The notes under the pieces were generated by a model. It ran no database searches. It saw only the letters and a list, made by a program, of their open reading frames with translations, and was not told where the DNA came from. DNA of 64,000 bases from Gemmatimonadota bacterium (GTDB lineage Bacteria; Gemmatimonadota; Gemmatimonadetes; Longimicrobiales; Longimicrobiaceae): assembly GCA_028287185.1 (NCBI GenBank), contig JAQBQD010000160.1, forward strand, positions 1 through 64,000, in the 5' to 3' direction. The position numbers and the translations under genes are program-made. Below, one piece after another: positions 1-7,448 of this stretch (within the stretch, counting starts at the first letter, position 1; each line of letters starts with the position of its first letter).

Positions 1-507
1 ACGCCGGGCGCGGGCGCGGGGGGACCGGCCGGCGCCGCACCGGCCACCGGCGGCGGCGTGCTGCGGCCGGGATACGTGGACCCGCGCCTGGTGGTGAAGC
101 CCGGCTCCCTTCCGCCGCCGGGGCCGAAGAGCGACATCGAACGCTACCGGGAGCACCTGGCGGAGCGCATCGACGCGGTGAACTCGGGGGCGGCGGAGGA
201 AGCCGCGCACGAGCACCGGCTGCACAACTGGACGTGGAAGGACTCCAAGGGCCGCGAGTGGGGCCTGGGCGCGGGCGGCGTGCCCATCATCGCCGGGCAC
301 CGCCTGCCGACGGCCATCGCGCCACCCATCCCGCGGGACCGCGACCGCGAGAACGCCGAGCGCGAGCGGGCGCGGCGCACGGCCGAGATCGAGGCGCAGG
401 ACGACGCCACGCAGCGCGACCGCCACCTGCGCGAGCGCGCGCGGGCCACGCGTGCCCGCCAGGACTCCATCCGCAACGCCCGGAAGAACGATCCCAAGAC
501 GCCGTAG
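1..507 (+). CDS. C-terminal part of an unrecognised protein (5' end outside window)
   Basis: The frame is open from base 1, so the gene starts upstream of the window. The visible part begins with a low-complexity Gly/Ala/Pro stretch and then has a short well-composed segment (HNWTWKDSKGREWGLGAGG, about residues 75-93 of the visible part). It ends in a highly charged, Arg/Glu-rich, probably helical tail of about 60 residues. An internal GTG at 58 could be read as a start, but nothing favours it. The family is not recognised. The Trp/Gly-rich segment followed by a basic helical tail could suit an envelope-associated or nucleic-acid-contacting protein, but that is only a guess. The next gene begins about 90 bp downstream on the same strand. 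Confidence 0.6.
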   Translation, partial: TPGAGAGGPAGAAPATGGGVLRPGYVDPRLVVKPGSLPPPGPKSDIERYREHLAERIDAVNSGAAEEAAHEHRLHNWTWKDSKGREWGLGAGGVPIIAGHRLPTAIAPPIPRDRDRENAERERARRTAEIEAQDDATQRDRHLRERARATRARQDSIRNARKNDPKTP

Positions 508-598
508 CCGGGCCGTCCCTGGAACGCGACTTGCTAGCCCACACCCCCGGTACACACACCGCGCCGACGGCGATCGACCACCGTCCATTGGGGGAACC

Positions 599-1495
599 AT
601 GTGGGATTTTCGTGAGCGGGACCAGGACACCGCGGGCCAGGACGCCCTGACCTTCGCCCTGGGCGCCGCCGGCGGGTTCGCGCTGGGGATGCTGCTTTCC
701 GGCCGGCTGAAGGCACCCACCCGGGTGAAGGCGTGGAGCGGCGAGGTGGGCCGCCGCGCGCGGGGCGTGGCCGAGCGGCTGCGGCCCTCGCGCCTGCGGC
801 GTCAGCCCGGGGAGCTGGGCGAGTTCACCGCGCTGGAGGACACCGTGCTCGAGGCCTTCCTGCGCGACCCGGTGCTGGGGGAGCGCGGCATCGACGTGGG
901 CGCCATCAGCCGCGGCATCGTGGAGCTTTCGGGCTCGGTGTGGACGGACGAGGAGGCGGAGCAGGCGGTCCGTCTCGCGCAGCGGGTGCCGGGCGTGGAC
1001 ACCGTCGTCAACCGGCTGGAGGCCGAGGACACGCGCCGCCGCCGCCCCGCCGCCCGCGACTTCGGCGAGGCGGGCGAGGGCACGACCTCGGCGGAGTGGC
1101 AGGGCCGCGTCACGGGCATGGGCCGCCGGCGCCAGGGCACCTCCACCGACCCGGACCGCTTCGACGATTCGCGCAAGATCCGCGAGAGGTCGCTGGAGCG
1201 GGCGGACCGGGCGCAGTACGAGGCCGAGGGGTGGGCGGCGTTCCCCCGCACGGGCGAGCGCCCCGGCTATCCCGGGAACCCCACGAACTACCACGAGGAC
1301 GAGCTGGACAACCAGGATCCGCACGGCCAGCACGCGGTGCCGGTGGAGGAGCAGCCCCAGCAGCTCAACACCCGCTCCCGCGTGGGCGAGGGAAACAAGC
1401 CGGGGACGGAGCTTCGCCTGGAGGCCGCGGACGTGCCCGTGAAGCCGCACGGCGAGGTGCCCCGCGACGACCGCCTGGCCGGCGGCCCGGCCTGA
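599..1495 (+). CDS. BON-domain protein with N-terminal membrane/glycine segment
   Basis: Encodes 298 aa. The ATG at 599 is preceded by a purine-rich GGGGGAA and is chosen over an upstream in-frame start at 452, whose extra 49 residues look like translated intergenic DNA. Residues 17-36 (LTFALGAAGGFALGMLLSG) form a glycine-rich hydrophobic segment. Residues about 85-145 resemble a BON domain: an acidic start, VGAISRGIVELSGSVWTDEE, then a helix and the VDTVVNRLEAED strand. BON domains are associated with membrane or phospholipid contact in osmotic-stress proteins and secretins. The C-terminal half is charged, Pro/Gly-rich and probably disordered. A strong palindromic terminator follows. The exact role is unknown. 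Confidence 0.75.
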   Translation: MWDFRERDQDTAGQDALTFALGAAGGFALGMLLSGRLKAPTRVKAWSGEVGRRARGVAERLRPSRLRRQPGELGEFTALEDTVLEAFLRDPVLGERGIDVGAISRGIVELSGSVWTDEEAEQAVRLAQRVPGVDTVVNRLEAEDTRRRRPAARDFGEAGEGTTSAEWQGRVTGMGRRRQGTSTDPDRFDDSRKIRERSLERADRAQYEAEGWAAFPRTGERPGYPGNPTNYHEDELDNQDPHGQHAVPVEEQPQQLNTRSRVGEGNKPGTELRLEAADVPVKPHGEVPRDDRLAGGPA

Positions 1496-1518
1496 CCTGA
1501 CCTTCACGTCCGACCTAC

Positions 1519-1554
1519 GAAAGACGCGCCGGAGAGCTCTCCGGCGCGTCTTTC
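1519..1554 (+). terminator. Perfect 18-bp-arm palindrome after the BON gene
   Basis: The 36 nt are perfectly self-complementary, with arms of 18 bp meeting at GAGCTC and no loop. The element lies 23 nt after the stop codon. The stem begins with GAAAG and ends with CTTTC, so it could terminate transcription in either direction. Confidence 0.7.
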
Positions 1555-1681
1555 CCATATGTGTACCGTACACCGCCTTCGTGCGAGCCGGCGGCAGGAG
1601 CACGTGTCTCCGCGGCCGGCACGAACGCCTTGTGCCCCACGCCTCCAAGTGTACCCCCTCCGCAATTCCTCTCCGCCCCCC

Positions 1682-1945
1682 ATGCCCTTCCACATTCCGC
1701 GCCGCCCGCTGCGGACGGTCGTGCTCGCCGTCCTTCTGATCGGCATGTGCCAGGTGTCGTCCGTGGTCCTCACGGCCGAGGTGGGGATCACGCTCCGCGA
1801 GGGCGAGGAGATCTCGTACTTCCAGTTCGGGGGCTCGGACCTCATCGTGCTCTTCGAGGCGAAGAGCAACGTCTGCTTCTCCGCGCAGCCCAACGTGCAC
1901 TACAAGGTGGGGACGAAGATCGCGCAGGCGTACCCGGTCGCCTGA
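1682..1945 (+). pseudogene. C-terminal fragment of a phosphatidylserine decarboxylase-like protein
   Basis: The 87-codon frame from the ATG at 1682 matches, from about residue 20 on, the end of pyruvoyl-dependent phosphatidylserine decarboxylases. It shows IGMCQVSSVVLTAEVG, then EGEEISYFQFGGSD, LIVLFE and a final KVGTKIAQAYPVA. In the family, the serine of the G-S motif (FGGS here) is where the proenzyme cleaves itself and forms the pyruvoyl group. The larger N-terminal catalytic part is absent. What precedes the match is a short unrelated sequence. A longer in-frame start at 1559 adds only junk-like residues. I infer a truncated relic, not an active enzyme. Codon use is like the neighbours, so the remnant may be recent or still under some constraint. 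Confidence 0.7.
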
Positions 1946-2012
1946 GCGCAGGTTGGTGTGGCCGTTCGTCGGACCTTGGCGATCCGTGCACGGTTTCCGT
2001 CCGCCAGGGCGG

Positions 2013-2041
2013 TTGAGAGGCGGGGCGGGGTACGGTAGATT
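2013..2041 (+). promoter_or_regulatory. Sigma70-like promoter of the yqeY-like gene
   Basis: TTGAGA (2013-2018) and TAGATT (2036-2041) are separated by exactly 17 nt, about 50 bp upstream of the start codon at 2093. Fair match to the -35/-10 consensus in a GC-rich setting. Confidence 0.5.
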
Positions 2042-2092
2042 GGGTGCGCGCGGCCCGGCACGGCCGCGCGCAACCCACACAGACAGGGCGGC

Positions 2093-2536
2093 ATGCCGGA
2101 TCAGACGCTGAAGGAACGGATCAGGACGGACCTGAACGACGCGCGCCGCGAGCGTGACAAGCTGCGCACCACGGTGCTGACCACCGCGCTCTCGGACGTG
2201 CGCAACCGCGAGATCGAGCTGGGGCGCGACGTGGCGGACGAGGACGTGCACGCGCTGATGACGACAGCCATCAAGCGCCGCCGAGAGGCCGCCGAGCAGA
2301 TGCGCGCCGGCGCCCGCGAGGAGCTGGCGCTGAAGGAGGAGCAGGAGGCCGAGATCCTGAAGGCCTACCTTCCCCAGCAGCTTTCCGAGGACGAGGTGCG
2401 GGCGCTGGTCCGGAAGGCCGTCGCCGGCGGCGCGGCGGACCTGGGCGCGGTGATGAAGCAGGTGATGCCGCACGCCAAGGGCCGCTTCGACGGCCGCGAG
2501 CTGAATCGCATCGTGAAGGAAGCGCTCGGCGCGTAG
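2093..2536 (+). CDS. yqeY: GatB/YqeY-domain protein
   Basis: Encodes 147 aa, the usual length for stand-alone YqeY proteins. The N-terminal half is helical (LKERIRTDLNDARRERDKLR) and contains the typical segment LTTALSDVRNREIELGRDV followed by MTTAIKRRREAAEQ. The C-terminal part has the family's YLPQQLSEDEV and a compact helical tail resembling the tRNA-binding tail domain of GatB amidotransferase. The family's role is not firmly established, but homology to the GatB tail suggests tRNA contact. The gene is monocistronic, with a promoter-like element upstream and a strong hairpin downstream. Start ATG at 2093 follows a GGGCGG. Confidence 0.92.
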   Translation: MPDQTLKERIRTDLNDARRERDKLRTTVLTTALSDVRNREIELGRDVADEDVHALMTTAIKRRREAAEQMRAGAREELALKEEQEAEILKAYLPQQLSEDEVRALVRKAVAGGAADLGAVMKQVMPHAKGRFDGRELNRIVKEALGA

Positions 2537-2553
2537 CCGTCGACCGACGGGAG

Positions 2554-2600
2554 ACGAACGAGGGCCGCCGCGTCACGCAGACGCGGCGGCCCTCGTTCGT
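2554..2600 (+). terminator. Long stem-loop terminator
   Basis: Perfect 21-bp arms (2554-2574 and 2580-2600) around a 5-nt loop, 17 nt after the yqeY-like stop codon. There is no clear T run on the plus strand, but it is a strong end-of-transcript structure. It lies between convergent genes and may serve both strands. Confidence 0.7.
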
Positions 2601-2658
2601 GATCCCCTGTGCCCGACCTCATCCGACGCCGACGCGCGGATGGTGCGGCGCGGAACGC

Positions 2659-2979
2659 TCAGACGCCGGCGCCCAGCAGGTCCTCGATGGCGTCCAGCAC
2701 GGGCTGGCGGGCGGCGTTGGAAAGCTCGTAGCGGCGGATGCGGTGCAGGTCGGCGTCGTCCAGGTCCGCCTCGCCCAGCCAGTCGATGAGGGTGTCGCGG
2801 TCCATCCCGTCGTAGCCCAGCACGGGCTCCTCGCCGCCCTCTTCCTCGTCGTCCTCGCCGTCCCAGCCCGCGCGGCCGGGAATCGCCGGCTGCAGCCAGC
2901 GGCCGTTGTCAACGTCGCGGAAGGCGATGACGATGGTCGCCGCCGCGGCGGCCGCCACGAGGGTCTTGAGCAGGTTCAT
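2659..2979 (-). CDS. Small protein with N-terminal hydrophobic segment, unrecognised
   Basis: Encodes 106 aa. Residues 1-19 (MNLLKTLVAAAAAATIVIA) look like a signal peptide or single membrane anchor. They are followed by a Trp-containing linker and an acidic run (DGEDDEEEGGEEP). The C-terminal 45 residues form a likely helical unit, beginning MDRDTLIDWLGEADLDD and ending LDAIEDLLG, reminiscent of small helix-bundle domains. No family is recognised. The base composition is like the neighbours. The winged-helix-like gene on the same strand ends 120 bp upstream of its start, so co-transcription is possible. Confidence 0.65.
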   Translation of the reverse strand: MNLLKTLVAAAAAATIVIAFRDVDNGRWLQPAIPGRAGWDGEDDEEEGGEEPVLGYDGMDRDTLIDWLGEADLDDADLHRIRRYELSNAARQPVLDAIEDLLGAGV

Positions 2980-3099
2980 GGGAGTGCGTCCGGCGTGGGG
3001 GGTGGGTTCGCGTCCGTACGGCGGCGTGCCCCTGCCAGTCGCGTGCCCGCGCGGCGGGGCCGGGGTGCCGGGCCCCCGCTCGCGGCCGGTGGACGCCCG

Positions 3100-3372
3100 C
3101 TACGCCGCCCGCTCGCGCAGCCAGCCCAGCCCGCGCCGGGTCACGCACACGCGGGGGCCGTGCGGCGGCTCCAGCTCGCCGGCGCACCGCAGCAGGCCGC
3201 GCTCCTCCAGGGTCCGCGTGATGCGGAAGGCATCCTCGTAGGGCAGCCCCATCAGCACGCCCAGGTCGCCGGAAGGCACGAAGCGGTGCGGATCGTGGCT
3301 CGCCACCTCGCCCACGCGCTTCAGGAACTCGTAGAGCTTGGCCTCCTCAACCCTTTCCTGGATGTCGATCAT
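3100..3372 (-). CDS. Small winged-helix-like protein
   Basis: Encodes 90 aa with no membrane segment. The order is helix (QERVEEAKLYEFLKRVGEV), then SGDLGVLMGLPYEDAFRITR, a helix-turn-helix-like pair with a second helix suited to recognition, then LEERGLLRC, VCVTRRGLGWLRERAA. The last part looks like the beta-wing and closing helix of a small DNA-binding winged-helix domain. The function is inferred from the predicted fold only. It is preceded by a dyad at 3411-3435 that could be its own operator. The minus-strand metal-regulator gene ends about 170 bp upstream. Confidence 0.6.
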   Translation of the reverse strand: MIDIQERVEEAKLYEFLKRVGEVASHDPHRFVPSGDLGVLMGLPYEDAFRITRTLEERGLLRCAGELEPPHGPRVCVTRRGLGWLRERAA

Positions 3373-3410
3373 GGCCGCCCTCCCGTTCGGTCCGCGTGTC
3401 GCGGAGACTC

Positions 3411-3435
3411 TAAGTACGATGTTGACAATCGCTTA
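3411..3435. promoter_or_regulatory. Imperfect AT-rich dyad upstream of the winged-helix gene
   Basis: Arms TAAG/CTTA and CGAT/ATCG are arranged as TAAG-ta-CGAT-7 nt-ATCG-CTTA. The element is AT-rich against a GC-rich background and sits about 40-60 bp upstream of the start codon at 3372. It could be an operator for that protein or for the DtxR-type regulator encoded next door. Confidence 0.35.
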
Positions 3436-3543
3436 GGGGCAAGACGCGTTCCATCCGCGGCCGGGGATGGAGCCTGGGGAGGTGCGGGCGGCGGCGGATC
3501 GAACGCCTCCGTGGCGGGACGTGCCGCGGCGGGGGAGGGCGCG

Positions 3544-4221
3544 CTACTCGTCGTCGCCCGCGTCGGGGCCGCCGCCGCGCACGCGGATGCGCTGGGCCAG
3601 GGAGTGCGAGATGACGGCGGGCTCGCCGTTCACGGACAGGGCGACGGGCCCCTCGAAGGGGGACTTGCTGACCACCTCCACCTGGGCGCCAGGCTTGAGG
3701 CTCAGCGATCCCAGGTAGCGCAGCTGCTCGGGCTCGTCCACCTCCACCTCCAGGATTCGGCGCGGCTCGCCGGGGTCCAGGTCGCCCAGGGCGGGGTAGC
3801 GCGACCGGTCCACCTCGCCGTCAGCGGAGGGGATGGCGTTGCCGTGGGGGTCGCGGTCGGGCTCGCCCAGCAGGCGCGCCAGGCGCTCGATCAGCTCGTC
3901 GCTGGCGGCGTGCTCCAGGCGCTCGGCCTCGTCGTGCACGCGGTCCCATTCGTATCCCAGCGTCTCCACCAGGAACAGCTCCAGCACGCGGTGCCGGCGG
4001 ATGATGCGCAGCGCGGCCAGCTCGCCCACGGCGGTGAGGCGCACGCCGTAGTAGGGCTCGTGGCGCAGCAGGTTCTGCTCGGCCAGCCGCTTGACCATGG
4101 CCGTCACCGCCGCCGAGGTCAGCCCCAGGCGCTCCGCGATGCGCGAGGTGGCCACGGGCGAGTCGGCCTGCTGCAGCATCCAGACGGCCTTGAGGTAGTC
4201 TTCCACGACCGGCGAGTACAT
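3544..4221 (-). CDS. DtxR/MntR-family metal-dependent transcriptional regulator
   Basis: Encodes 225 aa. Residues 1-60 are the DtxR winged helix: SPVVEDYLKAVW, then TSRIAERLGLTSAAVTAMVKRL with the recognition helix, then a wing ending GVRLTAVGE. Residues 60-140 are the metal-binding/dimerisation domain, with HRVLELFLVETLGYEWDRVH and DEAERLEHAAS, which include the His and Glu positions that bind Mn or Fe in this family. The segment GNAIP (about residues 127-131) is a family hallmark. Residues 145-215 look like an SH3/FeoA-like domain. By family knowledge it represses metal uptake or activates efflux when loaded with metal. No transporter is adjacent, so its targets lie elsewhere. Confidence 0.9.
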   Translation of the reverse strand: MYSPVVEDYLKAVWMLQQADSPVATSRIAERLGLTSAAVTAMVKRLAEQNLLRHEPYYGVRLTAVGELAALRIIRRHRVLELFLVETLGYEWDRVHDEAERLEHAASDELIERLARLLGEPDRDPHGNAIPSADGEVDRSRYPALGDLDPGEPRRILEVEVDEPEQLRYLGSLSLKPGAQVEVVSKSPFEGPVALSVNGEPAVISHSLAQRIRVRGGGPDAGDDE

Positions 4222-4466
4222 GGGGTGTCCGGGAGGGCGGGCGCGCGGGCGGGGGACGCTCCAACACTAGGCCCCCGCGGGTGCCTGTCAAGCGCCGGCG
4301 CCTTCCGGATCGTGCCGGGAGCGTCCCTTGCGCGCCGAACCGCGGCCGCGCAACTTCCCGGAGCACCCTCCGTCCGCCGCCGTCTCCCGCGCCTCCGCGC
4401 TCCGCCCGCCCCTCCCCCGCGGACCCACCCGCGTCCGCGCGCCTCCGCCACCCCCGCTCCCGCCTG

Positions 4467-6068
4467 ATGGCCGATCCCGCCGAGGTCCTGCGCGATCCCA
4501 CCCGCCTCGCCGCGCTACGCGAGACGGAGCTGCTGGATTCGGGGCCCGAGGAGGCGTTCGACCGGCTCACGCGGCTGGCGGCGCGCCTGCTGGGAAGCCC
4601 CGCCGCGCTGCTGTCGCTGGTGTCGGACGACCGGCAGGTGTTCATGAGCGTGGCCGCGCACGGGAACCCGGCCGAGCTGCTGCCGCGCGAGATCCCCCTG
4701 ACCCACTCGTTCTGCAAGCACGCGGTGGCGAGCGGCGAGCCGCTGGTCATCGCCGACGCGCGCGCCGACCCCCGCGTGCGCGACAACCCGGCGGTCACGC
4801 AGGGCGGCCTGCGCGCCTACCTGGGGGTGCCGCTGGTGACGCGCGGGGGCCTGGCCCTGGGCACCCTCTGCGTGACGGAGCAGGCGCCCCGGGCGTGGAC
4901 GCAGGGGGACGTGGAGGCGCTGGGCGACCTGGCGCAGGTGGCGGTGGCCGAGATCGAGCGGCGGCGGGTGGAGGCGCAGGCGCGCCGCTCGGAAGAGACG
5001 CTGCTGGCGGCGGAGGAGATGTTCCGGGGGATGGTGGAGCAGTCGCTGGCCGGCATCTACGTGGTGCAGGACGACCGCTTCACCTACGTGAACCCGGGGT
5101 TCGCCGAGATCTTCGGCTACCCGCGCGAGGAGCTGATGGCGGGGATGCACGTGCTGGAGCTGGTGGCGCCCGAGGCGCGCACCGGCGCGGCGGCGTCGCT
5201 CACGCGAAGGCAGCAGGGCGAGGCCCCCAGCTTCCGCACCACCTTCCGCGGGCGGCGCGCGGACGGATCGGCCGTGCACGTGGAGGCGCACGCCAGCCGG
5301 GCGGAGGTGGACGGCCAGCCCGCGATGATCGGCGTGCTGCTGGACGTGAGCGAGCGCGTGCGGGCCGAGGCGGAGCGCGAGGCGGCGACGGCTGCCCGCG
5401 ACCGCTTCTACGCCATGGTGAGCCACGAGCTGCGCACCCCCATCAGCGCCATCATGCTCTACCACGAGCTGCTGCTGACGGAGGTGTACGGCCCCCTGGA
5501 CGCGGCGCAGCGCGAGGCGATGGAGCGGGCGCAGCGCTCGGCCGCGCACCTGCTGGAGCTGATCAACGACCTGCTGGACCTGTCGAAGCTCCAGGCGGGG
5601 AAGATGGAGGCGCGGGTGGAGGAGGTGGACGTGGCGGAGCTGGTGGAGAGCGTGTTCCTGGGCGTGGCGCCGCTGGCGCGCGAGCACGGGTGCGAGCTGG
5701 CGCTGCGCATGGCCCGCCGCCCGCTCCCCATCGTGGGCGACGCGCGGCGCATCCGGCAGATCGTGCTGAACCTGCTGTCCAACGCGGTGAAGTTCGGCGA
5801 GGGCCGGCCCGTGGAGGTGCGCGCCTCCGCCACGACGCGGGGCGTGGTGGTGGAGGTGCGCGACCACGGCCCCGGCATCGCCCCGGCCGACCTGCCGCGC
5901 ATCTTCGAGGACTTCGTGCAGCTCGGCGACGGCGGCAACGAGGGCACGGGGCTGGGGCTGCCGATCGCGCGGCGCCTGGCGGAGCTGCTGGGGGGCGGAT
6001 TGGAGGCGGAGTCCGAGCCCGGCGACGGCAGCACGTTCCGCCTGTTCCTGCCGGATTCACCGGCGTAG
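4467..6068 (+). CDS. GAF-PAS sensor histidine kinase
   Basis: Encodes 533 aa with no transmembrane segment, so probably cytoplasmic. Residues 1-165 form a GAF domain of the light/redox-sensing type (TELLDSGPEEAFDRLTRLAA, SLVSDDRQVF, SFCKHAV, YLGVPLV, LGTLCV). A PAS domain spans about 190-305 (FVNPGFAEIFGY-like stretch at 210-220). HisKA follows with the phosphoacceptor His320 in MVSHELRTP. The HATPase domain has the N box NLLSNAVKFGEG, DHGPGI and GTGLGLPIARRL. All key residues are present. No response regulator is adjacent, so it is an orphan kinase. The ATG at 4467 is chosen because the in-frame upstream extension to 4281 is low-complexity Pro/Arg sequence. No clear Shine-Dalgarno is seen. 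Confidence 0.92.
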   Translation: MADPAEVLRDPTRLAALRETELLDSGPEEAFDRLTRLAARLLGSPAALLSLVSDDRQVFMSVAAHGNPAELLPREIPLTHSFCKHAVASGEPLVIADARADPRVRDNPAVTQGGLRAYLGVPLVTRGGLALGTLCVTEQAPRAWTQGDVEALGDLAQVAVAEIERRRVEAQARRSEETLLAAEEMFRGMVEQSLAGIYVVQDDRFTYVNPGFAEIFGYPREELMAGMHVLELVAPEARTGAAASLTRRQQGEAPSFRTTFRGRRADGSAVHVEAHASRAEVDGQPAMIGVLLDVSERVRAEAEREAATAARDRFYAMVSHELRTPISAIMLYHELLLTEVYGPLDAAQREAMERAQRSAAHLLELINDLLDLSKLQAGKMEARVEEVDVAELVESVFLGVAPLAREHGCELALRMARRPLPIVGDARRIRQIVLNLLSNAVKFGEGRPVEVRASATTRGVVVEVRDHGPGIAPADLPRIFEDFVQLGDGGNEGTGLGLPIARRLAELLGGGLEAESEPGDGSTFRLFLPDSPA

Positions 6069-6108
6069 GGGCACGCGGGGCCGCGTGTCGTTCCGGTGTT
6101 CTCACCAC

Positions 6109-6173
6109 CGTAGCGCCCTCGGGGTTGGAGACCCGGGGCTGCCGTAGGAACAATCCCGCCCGCGCGGGCTCCG
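6109..6173 (+). repeat. Dispersed intergenic repeat, copy A
   Basis: A hairpin-prone unit reads CGTAGCGCCC...GGGGTTGGAGACCC and then GGGGCTGCCGTAGGAACA. It is followed by a second small stem of CCCGC/GCGGG arms. The same order of blocks recurs, reverse-oriented, at 38084-38147 and 58006-58076, always in intergenic DNA. Confidence 0.6.
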
Positions 6174-6238
6174 GGTGTCGTCAAGCCCCTCCTCAGCCTC
6201 CCCAGCCTCTTCCCGCGGACTGCGTGACGATCTGGCCT

Positions 6239-7006
6239 GTGACTCGCTTCCGCGCCGGCTGCGTCGTTCTCGCTGCGGCGATGGCCGCGTGCGGCGCGGG
6301 GCGGGCCGCGGGGCAGGGGACCGGGGCGGCGGTGGTGACGGGCGTGGTGGTGGATTCGGCGACAGGGATGCCGCTGCCGGGGGCGCGGGTCGATGCGGCG
6401 CGCGGCCGGCTCCGCGCGGTCACGGATTCCGCGGGGCGGTTCGTGCTGCGCGGGGTGGAGCGCGGGCAGGGGCGCGTGCGGGTGCGGCGGGTGGGGTATG
6501 CGGACGGCGCGGCGGAGTGGGAGCTGCGCGGCGACTCGGTGCGGGTGAAGGTGGCGCTGGCGTCGGCCGTGATCCCGCTGGCCGAGATCCGTGTGGTGGC
6601 GGAAGGGCTGGACGCGCAAGTGAAGGCCGGCGCGTCCGCCGTGTGGACGATCGGCGCCGCGGAGCTGGCGGCCAGCACGGCGTCGGACGTGCTGACGATG
6701 CTGCGGGATCGGTACACGCTGCGCCCCGTGCGCTGCCGGGTGGTGGAGGCGTCGCGGGTGGGCGGGCGCGGGTGCTTCTACATCCGTGGCACGCCCACGC
6801 GCGCGTGCGTGCTGGTGGACGAGGTGCGCGCGCCCGGCGGCCTGGACGACCTGGTGGCCTACCGGCCCGACGAGGTGGGCCGCGTCTACGTCTTCCGCGG
6901 CGGCAGCGTGATCGCCGTCTACACGCGCTGGTACATGAAGCAGGTCGCCCGCGACGGAGCCCCGTTCCGCACGGTGGACTCGATGACGACCAGCGAGTGC
7001 CCGTAG
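6239..7006 (+). CDS. Secreted protein with carboxypeptidase-regulatory-like and plug-like domains
   Basis: Encodes 255 aa from a GTG at 6239 (an alternative GTG at 6224 is equally in frame). The start is chosen because it gives a compact signal peptide: VTRFRAG followed by a hydrophobic core ending near AAGQG. Residues 30-110 form a CarboxypepD_reg-like beta-sandwich (VTGVVVDSATGMPLPGARV, DSAGRFVLRGV). Residues 115-230 resemble the plug domain of TonB-dependent receptors (PLAEIRVVAEG, ASDVLTMLRDRY, FYIRGTPTRACVLVDEV). No beta-barrel follows: the protein stops where one would begin. Such barrel-less proteins might act as periplasmic adaptors, but no function is established. A hairpin pair follows. 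Confidence 0.75.
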   Translation: MTRFRAGCVVLAAAMAACGAGRAAGQGTGAAVVTGVVVDSATGMPLPGARVDAARGRLRAVTDSAGRFVLRGVERGQGRVRVRRVGYADGAAEWELRGDSVRVKVALASAVIPLAEIRVVAEGLDAQVKAGASAVWTIGAAELAASTASDVLTMLRDRYTLRPVRCRVVEASRVGGRGCFYIRGTPTRACVLVDEVRAPGGLDDLVAYRPDEVGRVYVFRGGSVIAVYTRWYMKQVARDGAPFRTVDSMTTSECP

Positions 7007-7133
7007 CTGCGCGGTCGGCGGCGCGTTCCGATCGGACGCCGGCGCGGCTCCAAGCGCATGGCGTGAGTTCCTTCGCTCGGGACGGCTGTCGCTGGCCGAA
7101 TCGGAGGGCGCGGAACGGGTGGATGAAGCGAAC

Positions 7134-7192
7134 GGGGCCGCCCGACGTGGAGCGGCCCCCGGTTCGGATTCCCGGCGGCGATCCGCCGGGAA
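7134..7192. terminator. Tandem hairpins between convergent genes
   Basis: The first stem is GGGGCCGC/GCGGCCCC (7134-7141, 7152-7159). The second has 10-bp arms TTCCCGGCGG/CCGCCGGGAA around a 4-nt loop (7169-7192). They lie between the end of the plus-strand secreted-protein gene and the end of the minus-strand peptide gene, so probably act as a bidirectional terminator. Confidence 0.65.
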
Positions 7193-7212
7193 CCCTTGCG
7201 AAGCGTCTGCGG

Positions 7213-7377
7213 CTAGTCGGCGGCCGTGGTGTCGTGGCAGCCGACCGTGAGGCCGTCGGGGCAGATCGCCTCCACCAGCGAGTCGAGCGTGGTCGTACAG
7301 GCCATCGCCATCTGCGTCGCCTGGCGGGAGTCGGTTTCGAACGAGGTGACGTGCAGGTCGGTGAAGGAGAGCGTCAT
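7213..7377 (-). CDS. Pinensin-like RiPP precursor peptide
   Basis: Encodes 54 aa. The N-terminus MTLSFTDLHVTSFETD matches the leader pattern of pinensin-type lanthipeptide precursors (L-x-L/F-x-DL-x-V-x-SF-x-T). The C-terminal core holds three cysteines (residues 27, 39 and 47) and many Ser/Thr residues (ACTTTLDS, VGCHDTT), as expected for lanthionine formation. The ATG is preceded by AGGAG at a good distance, and a near-consensus promoter lies upstream. A longer in-frame extension to 7683 is Pro/Arg-rich and runs through the promoter, so it is rejected. No lanthipeptide dehydratase, cyclase, protease or ABC transporter lies in the window. It is therefore an orphan precursor whose enzymes, if any, are elsewhere. 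Confidence 0.7.
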   Translation of the reverse strand: MTLSFTDLHVTSFETDSRQATQMAMACTTTLDSLVEAICPDGLTVGCHDTTAAD

Positions 7378-7419
7378 GGGGGCTCCTGTTCGGGTCTGTG
7401 TTCCTGCGGGACGTCCGCC

Positions 7420-7448
7420 ATTGTACATCCCGCATACGTTTGCGTCAA
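7420..7448 (-). promoter_or_regulatory. Near-consensus sigma70 promoter of the peptide gene
   Basis: On the minus strand TTGACG (7448-7443) and TACAAT (7425-7420) are exactly 17 nt apart, and the start codon lies 43 nt downstream of the -10 box. It is among the best promoter matches in the window. Confidence 0.75.

Noticed and set aside
287-2473. 728-residue open frame on the minus strand
   Set aside because: Antisense to the BON and yqeY-like genes. Low-complexity Arg/His/Leu-rich product without domains, an effect of the GC bias.
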